A stretch of 9,166 nucleotides of DNA, taken from NCBI GenBank assembly GCA_902386085.1, contig CABMIA010000175.1, positions 1 through 9,166 on the forward strand. Direction: 5' to 3'. Positions 1-5,774 of the stretch are shown one piece after another (the first letter of the stretch is position 1; every line of letters starts with the position of its first letter). The notes beneath the pieces were generated by a model. It made no database searches. It had not been told where the DNA came from and saw nothing but the letters and a program-made list of their open reading frames with translations. The stretch is from an uncultured archaeon. GTDB taxonomy: Archaea; Halobacteriota; Methanosarcinia; Methanosarcinales; Methanoperedenaceae. The translations under genes were made by a program, and so were the position numbers.

Positions 1-2
1 CA

Positions 3-1568
3 ATTACACTCGAAGTCACCAGTATTACTCCAACGAGTGCGACTTTATCAGGCTCTGTCAACGCAAATGGTTTGACCACCCTGGTTGATTTTGCCTCGGC
101 TGACCCCTCGAGCTCGTCATCTTATTTTTCTCCCACGCCTCTCCAGAATATCGGCACCTCCACCTCGCCGGTTGATGTCACCTATACCCTTACCGGGCTT
201 AGGCCAGGCACCAATTATTCCTATGCCGTCAGGGCATCTAACAGCGGAGGATCGCAAAACGGTGCGGTTGTAACTTTCACTACCCTTTCAGCAGGAAGCC
301 CTCCGGACGCAACCACTCTCCAAGCTACTGATATCACAATATCAAGTGCGACACTCCGGGGCTCGGTAAATCCAAATGGGCTCGATACTGAAATCGATTT
401 CGTCTCAGGGGCGCAGGCAGGAGCTATAAATGACTGGGGTATAAGTCCGCTGCAAAACATAGAAAGTGGAAATTCACCGGTCGCCGTAAGCTATACCCTG
501 ACAGGACTTATGTCAGGTACTACATATTCCTATGCAGTAAGGGCTACAAACAATGCAGGCTCGCAGAATGGGGCTGTGGTTTCTTTCACCACGCCGAACG
601 CAGGTATAATCAGCCAGTGGGCATCAGATGCAACTGCAAGCAGTGAATATCACCCATCCCCGGATTCCTGGTCAGCCGTCCAGGCCGCGGGAGTGCCTGA
701 CACTTTCACATATGGTGACGAGGCAACTGCCTGGGCAACCCTGAATGAACATGAGGGCATCCAGTGGATTGAATTAAATTACAACTCGCCCGTCTATGCA
801 ACCAATGTCAATGTGCGTGAGACATATAATCCCGGGGCACTTATTAAAATTGACCTGATGGATGACAACGGGATATATCATACGGTCTGGACAGGAAACG
901 ACACCAATACGGGGATACCAGATAATATAGGATGGTCAAACATATCGTTTGCTCAAACATACTATCCCACGAATACCGTGAAACTTTACATTGATACCAG
1001 TCTTGTTCCGGGCTGGAATGAAATTGATGCTGTTGAATTGGTCGGCGAAGAAGCAGGCGGACAGACAGCCATAACTCCCACGCCAACACCGGCGGTTTCA
1101 AGCCAGGGTGATGTCGCCAGAAGGATAGAGCCTTCAATAATCCACCCTGGGGACAGGCTAAATATAACGTTGATGCCATCACCTTTGTCGCTTTTTGAAT
1201 CTCCGGGTTACATGGTTATTGAGACAATCCCCAATGGCTTTACCTTTGTCAGTTCATCTGCAGGAGAGTCTCAACAGGGCAATTTATACAGCTTTACACA
1301 GATCGGCAGTGAGCCTATAATCTATACGCTCATAGCGCCTTCCGCTAATGGAAGCTATCCGATAAGCGGCACCTTCAAGGACGAATTAATGAACACGGGT
1401 ACCGTTTCAGGAACATCAAGCGTACGTGTGGGAGGAATTAACTACGATGCCAACGGCAATGGCAGAATCGACAGGGACGAGGCAGTCCAGGCTGTGATGG
1501 ACTACTTTGGAGAACTATTGACAAGACAGGAAGCAATAAGTGTAGTGATGGAATATTTCGCGGGGTGA
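3..1568 (+). CDS. Modular secreted/surface protein: FN3-like repeats, discoidin-like domain, EF-hand/dockerin-like C-terminus (5' partial)
   Basis: The frame is open from the window edge, so the true start lies upstream; 521 residues are visible. A TTG at 72 falls inside the first repeat and is not a credible start. In order: FN3-like repeat 1 (about residues 2-100, 'SATLSGSVN' to 'FTT'); repeat 2 (about 105-200); a discoidin / F5-8C-like beta-sandwich (about 202-350, beginning 'SQWASDATASS'); a short Pro/Thr linker with 'TPTPTP'; another beta-rich domain (about 370-478, 'IEPSIIHPGDRLNITL'); and a C-terminal module with one EF-hand-type loop (D482, N484, N486, R488, D490, E493) followed by a degenerate second half, as in dockerin-like ends of archaeal surface proteins. 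Several N-x-S/T sequons fit a glycosylated exterior. Role is inferred as adhesion or cell-envelope architecture; no enzyme motif is seen and no cohesin partner is in the window. The exact names of the two middle domains are less certain than the general architecture. Confidence 0.85.
   Translation: MTLEVTSITPTSATLSGSVNANGLTTLVDFASADPSSSSSYFSPTPLQNIGTSTSPVDVTYTLTGLRPGTNYSYAVRASNSGGSQNGAVVTFTTLSAGSPPDATTLQATDITISSATLRGSVNPNGLDTEIDFVSGAQAGAINDWGISPLQNIESGNSPVAVSYTLTGLMSGTTYSYAVRATNNAGSQNGAVVSFTTPNAGIISQWASDATASSEYHPSPDSWSAVQAAGVPDTFTYGDEATAWATLNEHEGIQWIELNYNSPVYATNVNVRETYNPGALIKIDLMDDNGIYHTVWTGNDTNTGIPDNIGWSNISFAQTYYPTNTVKLYIDTSLVPGWNEIDAVELVGEEAGGQTAITPTPTPAVSSQGDVARRIEPSIIHPGDRLNITLMPSPLSLFESPGYMVIETIPNGFTFVSSSAGESQQGNLYSFTQIGSEPIIYTLIAPSANGSYPISGTFKDELMNTGTVSGTSSVRVGGINYDANGNGRIDRDEAVQAVMDYFGELLTRQEAISVVMEYFAG
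6..605 (+). repeat. Two tandem FN3-like coding repeats, 309-nt period
   Basis: Two copies of a roughly 100-residue fibronectin-III-like unit lie head to tail. Anchor points such as the threonine codons at 6 and 315, and the 'YSYAVRA' codons near 222 and 531, are exactly 309 nt (103 codons) apart. Protein identity is high at the ends ('GSVN.NGL', 'YTLTGL..GT.YSYAVRA.N') while synonymous sites and the middle of the unit have diverged, so this is an old domain duplication, not a recent DNA repeat. Further copies may lie upstream of the window. Confidence 0.85.
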
Positions 1569-1580
1569 AAAGATTATAAG

Positions 1581-1590
1581 AAATATAAAA
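1581..1590 (+). promoter_or_regulatory. Possible TATA box for the tail-tube-like gene
   Basis: AAATATAAAA lies about 80 nt upstream of the ATG at 1668, with a purine-rich stretch before it. Initiation some 25 nt downstream would give a leader of about 55 nt containing the Shine-Dalgarno site. The whole 1569-1667 gap is AT-rich, and a second AT run at 1620-1630 is an alternative, so this is only a candidate. No clear terminator follows the upstream gene. Confidence 0.35.
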
Positions 1591-1652
1591 TTGCATGACA
1601 ATTATTCAGTTCTTGTAGAAATTTAATATTAATAAATCTTAAAAACTGCTCT

Positions 1653-1660
1653 AAGGAGGA
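1653..1660 (+). promoter_or_regulatory. Strong Shine-Dalgarno site
   Basis: AAGGAGGA sits 7 nt ahead of the ATG at 1668. It is the best ribosome-binding site in the window; it fixes the start of the secreted tail-tube-like protein and suggests high expression. Confidence 0.9.
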
Positions 1661-1667
1661 AGAAAAT

Positions 1668-2699
1668 ATGAATTTATTCAAAGACTGGCAAATAAAGATT
1701 TTAGTAGGTTTTGTATTGATAAGCATGATCCCCGCAGCGAGCGCTGCTTTGACGGGGGACCAGCGCAGTTACGTAGCAAGCAAGTATGGCCTTATTCTGG
1801 ATGGACAGTTTGCAGGCTGGCTTTACAGCGCTGAAGGAGGGGACCCTTCATCTGATGTAATCCTTGAGGCTTTAGGGCCAGACAATATCGTAAGGAAACA
1901 CATAGGCGGCGTCAAATATGAGAACATTACAATTACAGTTGGCACAGGCATGTCCCAGGCCTTCTATGCGTGGATACAGGACACATTTAATCATCAGAAT
2001 CCTCGTAAGAATGGGGCGATTATTCTGGCAGACTATAATTATAAGGAAATCCGCAGGATGAACTTCAGCAATGCCCTGATCGGCGAAGTCGGAATGCCTG
2101 CGCTGGATGCTGCCAGCAAGGATGCGGCCAAAATGACAATAAAGATCATCCCGGAATATACCAGGCAAACGTCAGCTTTCAAAAATAACCAGGTAGGTGC
2201 CGGATTTACAGTTGTTCAAAAGTTGTGGAAACCTTCTAATTTCAGGCTTCATATTGATGGTGTTTCAGAGGATGCCACAAGCAGGGTAAATAAAATAGAA
2301 GCAATTATAGTTAAACAAAAAGTTGTAGAAACCTCTGTAGGTGAACTCAGGGATTATCAGACTGAACCCGGCTACCTGGAAATACCCAACCTGGTCGTTA
2401 CTCTGGCGGACTCGAAATCCCAGCCATTCTATGACTGGTTTGAGGATTTTGTGATAAACGGTAATAACGGGGATAATATGGAGAAAAGCGGGACTCTTGA
2501 GTATATTTCTCCAAATCTGCAAAAGACATTCTTCACACTCAGGTTTGAACATATCGGGATCTTTAAACTGGCAGCAGAGAAGGTTGAATCCGGAAATGAG
2601 AACATCCGCCGTGTTAAAGCTGAAATGTATATCGAAAACATGAAATTTGAGTTTCCAAACAGTACAACATCGACCGGTACAACACCGGCCACAGTATAA
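1668..2699 (+). CDS. Secreted tandem tail-tube (T4 gp19-like) domain protein
   Basis: The protein has 343 residues and its start is fixed by a strong Shine-Dalgarno site. Residues 1-27 form a classical signal peptide: K5 and K10, a hydrophobic core at 11-24, and an 'ASA-A' cleavage region. Two homologous halves follow. Half 1 (about 40-163) runs 'YGLILDG', 'KHIGGVKYENITITVG', 'FYAWIQDTF', 'RKNGAIILAD', then 'MNFSNALIGEVGMPALDA'. Half 2 (about 191-327) runs 'FRLHIDG', 'EPGYLEIPNLVVTLAD', 'FYDWFEDFV', 'EKSGTLEYI', then 'TLRFEHIGIFKLAAEKVE'. This order (strand with DG, a GG.K..NITL-like strand, an aromatic helix ending in 'W..D', a +NG/SG hairpin, a final strand) is the signature I associate with tail-tube proteins of T4-like phages and contractile injection systems. 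Those are single-domain and cytoplasmic, so export and duplication are odd. The Ser/Thr-rich C-terminus has no anchor, so the product should be extracellular. Fold assignment is by eye; an unrelated duplicated beta-barrel secreted protein is the alternative. Confidence 0.75.
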   Translation: MNLFKDWQIKILVGFVLISMIPAASAALTGDQRSYVASKYGLILDGQFAGWLYSAEGGDPSSDVILEALGPDNIVRKHIGGVKYENITITVGTGMSQAFYAWIQDTFNHQNPRKNGAIILADYNYKEIRRMNFSNALIGEVGMPALDAASKDAAKMTIKIIPEYTRQTSAFKNNQVGAGFTVVQKLWKPSNFRLHIDGVSEDATSRVNKIEAIIVKQKVVETSVGELRDYQTEPGYLEIPNLVVTLADSKSQPFYDWFEDFVINGNNGDNMEKSGTLEYISPNLQKTFFTLRFEHIGIFKLAAEKVESGNENIRRVKAEMYIENMKFEFPNSTTSTGTTPATV

Positions 2700-2702
2700 G
2701 CA

Positions 2703-2774
2703 GCAAACAAGAGTTTAACTGGCGAAGGAAAAAACCGTCCTTCGCCAGGATTTGTTTGCAGCATCCGCAGATGC
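2703..2774. terminator. Nested hairpin between convergent genes, likely bidirectional terminator
   Basis: A perfect 10-bp stem (CTGGCGAAGG at 2719-2728 with CCTTCGCCAG at 2739-2748, loop 10 nt) is enclosed by a second perfect 8-bp stem (GCAAACAA at 2703-2710 with TTGTTTGC at 2752-2759). A small third hairpin, GCATC-CGCA-GATGC, follows at 2761-2774. The element starts 3 nt after the stop of the tail-tube-like gene and ends 11 nt before the end of pheA on the other strand, so it can serve both. The T-tract (TTTGTTT) is short. Confidence 0.7.
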
Positions 2775-2785
2775 GGCTACGGTTA

Positions 2786-3604
2786 CTATTTGTTTGCGAC
2801 AGGATACGAGCCCAGTATTTTGAGCATTTCGACTTTGCTTTTAATTTTATCAAGAGCCTTTTTTACATTTTTATCATTAATGTGCCCTTTCATATCGATA
2901 TAAAAAAGATAGTCTCCCAGGCCTTTTTTTGTGGGACGTGATTCTATTTTCGTTAGATCAATCCCTCTATCCGCAAACTCCCCCAGGATATCATAAAGCG
3001 CACCTGGCCTGTTTTTTTCAAGGTAAAGGATGATTGAAGTTTTATCATTGCCAGTCGCATGGGGCATGTCTTTCCCCACTACTACGAACCTTGTGACATT
3101 TTCATTTGCATCCTGTATATTTTCATCCAGTATTTCCAGCCCGTACCTCTTAGCAGATTCGCGGGAAGCGATGGCGGCGATCCCTGTAGACTCTGAAGCA
3201 AGCTTTGCGGCGTGAGAGGTGCTGAGCGAAGAGCGCACCTCGATATTCTTAAAATTATTCTTGATGTACTTCCTGCACTGCGACAGGGCCTGGGGAATCG
3301 ACATTATTATTTTAATATCATCGAGCCTGCTTTTTGAGAGAAGGCAATGTTCTATCCTGACCAGAACCTCACCTGTGATTTCCAGGTTGTGTTCCAGGAG
3401 GAGGTCGAGAGTGAGCGTAATCGATCCTTCTATTGAATTTTCGATGGGTACGATACTGTAATCCACCTCATCTTGAAGGAGCGCATCCACAGTATCCAGT
3501 ATATCGTCATAATATCGTAGCTCTGCCCCGCTATTCCACTGTTTTGCGGCCTTTTCCGAAAACGAGCCTTCCGGTCCTAAGATCCCGATTATCATCTGCT
3601 CCAT
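2786..3604 (-). CDS. pheA: Prephenate dehydratase with ACT regulatory domain
   Basis: This cytoplasmic enzyme converts prephenate to phenylpyruvate in phenylalanine synthesis. The 272 residues match the usual length of the monofunctional enzyme. The catalytic PDT domain covers about 4-180, with 'GPEGSFSE' (10-17), 'PIENSIEGS' (53-61), 'STSHAAKLA' (128-136) and the catalytic TRF motif in 'NVTRF' (T171, R172, F173). The ACT domain covers about 188-265, with 'GALYDIL' (201-207) and 'ESRP' (221-224), the elements that bind phenylalanine, so allosteric feedback inhibition is expected. There is no fused chorismate mutase. The ATG at 3604 is 3 codons before a second ATG (3595); an in-frame stop at 3632-3634 rules out a longer form, and no good Shine-Dalgarno site chooses between them. 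It is convergent with the tail-tube-like gene and transcribed alone; an AT-rich stretch at about 3660-3668 on the minus strand could be its TATA box. Confidence 0.97.
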   Translation of the reverse strand: MEQMIIGILGPEGSFSEKAAKQWNSGAELRYYDDILDTVDALLQDEVDYSIVPIENSIEGSITLTLDLLLEHNLEITGEVLVRIEHCLLSKSRLDDIKIIMSIPQALSQCRKYIKNNFKNIEVRSSLSTSHAAKLASESTGIAAIASRESAKRYGLEILDENIQDANENVTRFVVVGKDMPHATGNDKTSIILYLEKNRPGALYDILGEFADRGIDLTKIESRPTKKGLGDYLFYIDMKGHINDKNVKKALDKIKSKVEMLKILGSYPVANK

Positions 3605-3683
3605 ATACTGAAGGGCAAAAGAAATAGTTTGTTACAGCCTTGCACTTCAAGAATCGATTGATATTTTTTGAATATGATTATAA

Positions 3684-3741
3684 GAGGTCGGCGCAAAAAA
3701 GCTGGTATTGGATAAGGATAGGATAGGAATCCGCCAACCTC
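3684..3741. repeat. Imperfect long inverted repeat enclosing GGATA tandem repeats
   Basis: GAGGTCGGCG (3684-3693) can pair with CGCCAACCTC (3732-3741): 9 of 10 positions match. The 38-nt loop contains a run of GGATA-like units at 3710-3730 (GGATA, AGGATA, GGATA, GGAAT). It lies 80-137 nt upstream of pheA and could be a leader structure on that strand, a binding site, or chance. No known RNA family is recognised. Confidence 0.35.
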
Positions 3742-3830
3742 AATCCATACTAAGCTACACAAAAAAATAACCGTTGTTGTGAAAATTGGTGCTAACAGTC
3801 AGAAACCAGTAATATACCATATTTTTAGTC

Positions 3831-3849
3831 AAGAATTCGCAAAGAATTC
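3831..3849. promoter_or_regulatory. Possible operator: two AAGAATTC direct repeats 11 bp apart
   Basis: AAGAATTC occurs at 3831-3838 and 3842-3849. The core GAATTC is itself palindromic and the copies are spaced by 11 bp, about one helical turn, so they would face the same side of the DNA. The pair ends about 20 bp before the TATA-like box, a position where archaeal activators or repressors act. The site is AT-rich, so chance is possible. Confidence 0.35.
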
Positions 3850-3869
3850 AAAATCTTAGGAAAAAGATA

Positions 3870-3877
3870 AATATATA
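3870..3877 (+). promoter_or_regulatory. Likely TATA box for the small ORF / response regulator unit
   Basis: AATATATA lies in an A-rich context. Archaeal initiation about 25 nt downstream would fall near 3898-3902, giving a nearly leaderless transcript for the ATG at 3905 and leaving the GAGGG at 3896-3900 partly outside the message. Confidence 0.5.
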
Positions 3878-3904
3878 GTCAAACTTATTGAATATGAGGG
3901 ACTA

Positions 3905-4063
3905 ATGGCCAACACAAAAAATGTTTCAAAAAACCTGGCGATAATTAAGTCTGAGTTTTTAATAGGATACCTTGTTACGATACTTGCAGAAAATCAACTT
4001 CATGGTTGGATTAATTTAAATCGAGGTAAAGAACTGAATTCCAGATTAAATTCAGGGATGTGA
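3905..4063 (+). CDS. Small hypothetical protein (52 aa) upstream of the response regulator
   Basis: An ATG opens a 52-residue frame that ends in TGA at 4061-4063, with only 4 nt (AATA) before the regulator's ATG at 4068. GAGGG at 3896-3900 is a fair Shine-Dalgarno site 4 nt ahead, or the message may be leaderless from the TATA box at 3870. An in-frame stop at 3857-3859 excludes a longer form. The product begins 'MANTKNVSKNLAIIKSEF', has a short hydrophobic stretch 'LIGYLVTILA' (about 20-29) and a basic tail. There is no cysteine, signal peptide or clear transmembrane helix. I do not recognise a family. The tight spacing suggests translational coupling with the regulator, so it may be a partner or modulator of it, or the frame may be a translated leader. 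Codon use looks like that of neighbouring genes. Confidence 0.55.
   Translation: MANTKNVSKNLAIIKSEFLIGYLVTILAENQLHGWINLNRGKELNSRLNSGM
4034..4055 (+). other. Small hairpin at the junction of small ORF and response regulator
   Basis: CTGAATT (4034-4040) pairs perfectly with AATTCAG (4049-4055) around an 8-nt loop. It lies in the last codons of the small ORF, 12 nt before the regulator's ATG, where translation of the small ORF would have to melt it. It could tune coupled translation. The stem is AT-rich and only 7 bp, so this is tentative. Confidence 0.3.
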
Positions 4064-4067
4064 AATA

Positions 4068-4802
4068 ATGGTACAAACTCGGATACTGATTGTTGAGGAT
4101 GAAGTTATTATTGCTGAGGACATACGAAAAAGTTTATTGAATATGGGATACATCGTCCCTTCAGTCGTCTCTTCAGGAGAGGCTGCAATTAAGAAAGTGA
4201 AAGAGTTAATTCCTGATTTGGTGCTGATGGACATTATGCTGGATGGCAAAATTGACGGAATTGATGCAGCTAGCCAGATACGCTCTCTTTACAATATTCC
4301 GGTTGTGTATCTCACAGCTTATTCTGACGGCAAAATCCTGGAGCGGGCGAAAATAACAGAGCCGTTTGGATATATCATTAAGCCGTTCAAAGAAAGAGAA
4401 TTGCAGATCAATATTGAGATGGCGCTCTACAAACACGTAGTTGAGAACCAGCTAAAAGAGAGCAGGGCATTCTATGAAAGCGTTCTGGAAGGCATCGTCA
4501 ATGGCATCTGGGTAACGGATAAAAACGATGTTATCGTTTATGCCAATAAAGGCATGGAAAAGATAATCCCAAAGCCTATTGTCGGACTCCAGTTATTGAT
4601 TTTACTTGAATTCTTCAAGCCATATTATTTGAGGGCCAAGGAATCACTTCAACCGTTCTATTACGAGGCTGTACCCTTTGTTATCTCCAATGACGGCCCT
4701 AACTATCAATCCGGCTGGCTGATACCCCGGATAAAAGACAAGAATTTTAACGGAATGATCTGTACAATTGAAAGCATTCACAAACATACACAGGTGGAGT
4801 AA
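4068..4802 (+). CDS. Response regulator, REC-PAS, no DNA-binding domain
   Basis: The protein has 244 residues. A receiver domain (1-122) shows 'ILIVEDE' with acidic pocket E10/D11, phosphoacceptor D55 in 'LVLMDIML', switch T83 in 'VVYLTAYSD' and K105 in 'GYIIKPF'. A short linking helix (113-132) leads to a PAS-like domain (about 134-240; 'AFYESVLEGIVNGIWVTD', 'VIVYANKGM'). There is no helix-turn-helix, GGDEF, HD or kinase domain, so the output is presumably protein-protein: a phosphorelay intermediate or a ligand-modulated adaptor, an architecture common in methanogen signalling. No histidine kinase is in the window. The gene follows the 52-residue ORF by 4 nt, and the presenilin-like protease begins 45 nt after its stop on the same strand, so the three may share a transcript. 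The final PAS strand is weakly conserved and could differ in detail. Confidence 0.93.
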   Translation: MVQTRILIVEDEVIIAEDIRKSLLNMGYIVPSVVSSGEAAIKKVKELIPDLVLMDIMLDGKIDGIDAASQIRSLYNIPVVYLTAYSDGKILERAKITEPFGYIIKPFKERELQINIEMALYKHVVENQLKESRAFYESVLEGIVNGIWVTDKNDVIVYANKGMEKIIPKPIVGLQLLILLEFFKPYYLRAKESLQPFYYEAVPFVISNDGPNYQSGWLIPRIKDKNFNGMICTIESIHKHTQVE

Positions 4803-4847
4803 GTCAGAAGGCCTGTTCCGAACAAACTATTAATAACATTGTCTCAC

Positions 4848-5762
4848 ATGATAAATGGGATTAATTTGAAAATTACCAGATATATTCCATTTATAGGCAT
4901 GGCGTTCATGCTGCTGCTGGTTCAACTCATCGCGGTAGCCCTGAGTAAACCCTTAGACAGGAACAACTTCAAAGCATTTTCAAATCCTGATGCTACAAGC
5001 AATGTTTTTATCTGGGTAGCAATCATTTTAATTTTTACTGCCCTTATTTTTTTAATAATAAAACTGAATAAAAAGTGGATAATCCAGGCGTTTATTTTCG
5101 TCACTGTAGCTTCAACTCTCTATTATGTTTTTTTTGCCCTTTTCTCTTCTTTTTTATCAATGGAATCCAATTTCCTTTTGACTTCTGTACTTTCAATAGG
5201 ACTTACGATCGTTTTGTATAAATTCCCTGAATGGTATGTGATTGATATCGTAGGAGTGACAATCGGCGGGGGGGCAAGTTCGATGTTCGGTATTTCCCTT
5301 GCTATCTGGCCGACGCTTCTTTTGCTTGTACTGCTGGCGGTTTATGATTATATCGCAGTGTACAGGACAAAACACATGATCGCGCTTGCAGAAGGCGTGA
5401 TGGATCTGCGTCTTCCGATTTTACTTGTGATACCAAAAAGCTGGAACTATTCCTTCCGTACCGAAAAGTTCGATAAAGAAGAGAGAGAGGCTTTCTTCAT
5501 GGGACTGGGGGATGCAGTAATGCCAACATTGCTTGTCGTATCTGCAAATTTTTTCGGAAGGGCCGATGTTTATCCTGTGCCGATAATAGGGTCTGTCAAT
5601 ATCCCTGCATTGGGCGCGATGGTCGGAACTTTCGTAGGGTTTTTAGTTCTTATGGGGCTTGTAATCAAAGGAAGACCGCAGGCAGGACTTCCGTTCCTTA
5701 ATGGCGGGGTAATCCTGGGGTATGTGATAGGGAGCCTGGTTGCCGGTGCGCCGATATTTTAA
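4848..5762 (+). CDS. Presenilin-like (A22 family) intramembrane aspartyl protease
   Basis: This integral membrane protein has 304 residues and about nine hydrophobic segments. The catalytic pair is visible: D167 in the 'YD' motif ('LLAVYDYIAVY') and D222 in the 'GLGD' motif ('FFMGLGDAVMP'). The C-terminal segment 'AGLPFLNGGVILGY' sits where presenilins carry the PAL motif, with L281-P282-F283 in its place. Archaeal homologues cleave transmembrane helices in the lipid bilayer; natural substrates are mostly unknown. The start is ambiguous: ATG 4848 is preferred, TTG 4839 adds three residues, and TTG 4866 would give 'MKITRYIPF' just ahead of the first membrane segment. None has a convincing Shine-Dalgarno site. 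The gene is 45 nt downstream of the response regulator and converges with trpG, whose stop is 12 nt away with no terminator hairpin between. The charged loop after the first catalytic residue ('TEKFDKEEREAF') is typical of this group. Confidence 0.92.
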   Translation: MINGINLKITRYIPFIGMAFMLLLVQLIAVALSKPLDRNNFKAFSNPDATSNVFIWVAIILIFTALIFLIIKLNKKWIIQAFIFVTVASTLYYVFFALFSSFLSMESNFLLTSVLSIGLTIVLYKFPEWYVIDIVGVTIGGGASSMFGISLAIWPTLLLLVLLAVYDYIAVYRTKHMIALAEGVMDLRLPILLVIPKSWNYSFRTEKFDKEEREAFFMGLGDAVMPTLLVVSANFFGRADVYPVPIIGSVNIPALGAMVGTFVGFLVLMGLVIKGRPQAGLPFLNGGVILGYVIGSLVAGAPIF

Positions 5763-5774
5763 GTATCTTTAGAA

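Larger units (their letters stand above)
3605..3904. other. Gene-free divergent intergenic region
   Basis: These 300 bp separate pheA (-) from the small ORF and response regulator (+). I see no ORF with a plausible start, no tRNA fold and no CRISPR. What can be seen: an imperfect inverted repeat with GGATA repeats in its loop (3684-3741), a pair of AAGAATTC repeats (3831-3849) and a TATA-like box (3870-3877), so it probably carries the promoters of both directions. Confidence 0.6.

Noticed and set aside
844..1182. 112-codon minus-strand ORF inside the surface-protein gene
   Set aside because: It is antisense to continuous discoidin-like and linker domains and its translation has no family features.
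1440..1568. Cellulosome component
   Set aside because: The dockerin-like end has only one good calcium loop, and there is no cohesin or glycoside hydrolase in the window.
1668..2699. Prophage or tailed-virus remnant
   Set aside because: The only phage-like element is the double tube-like protein; it is intact, has a signal peptide, and is flanked by cellular genes without integrase, capsid or terminase.
3605..3904. tRNA, CRISPR array or known riboswitch in the gene-free region
   Set aside because: No cloverleaf, no regularly spaced repeats of CRISPR length, and no recognised riboswitch core; only short repeats and promoter-like boxes.
5763..5774. Terminator between the protease and trpG
   Set aside because: The 12-nt gap has no hairpin and no convincing T-tract.
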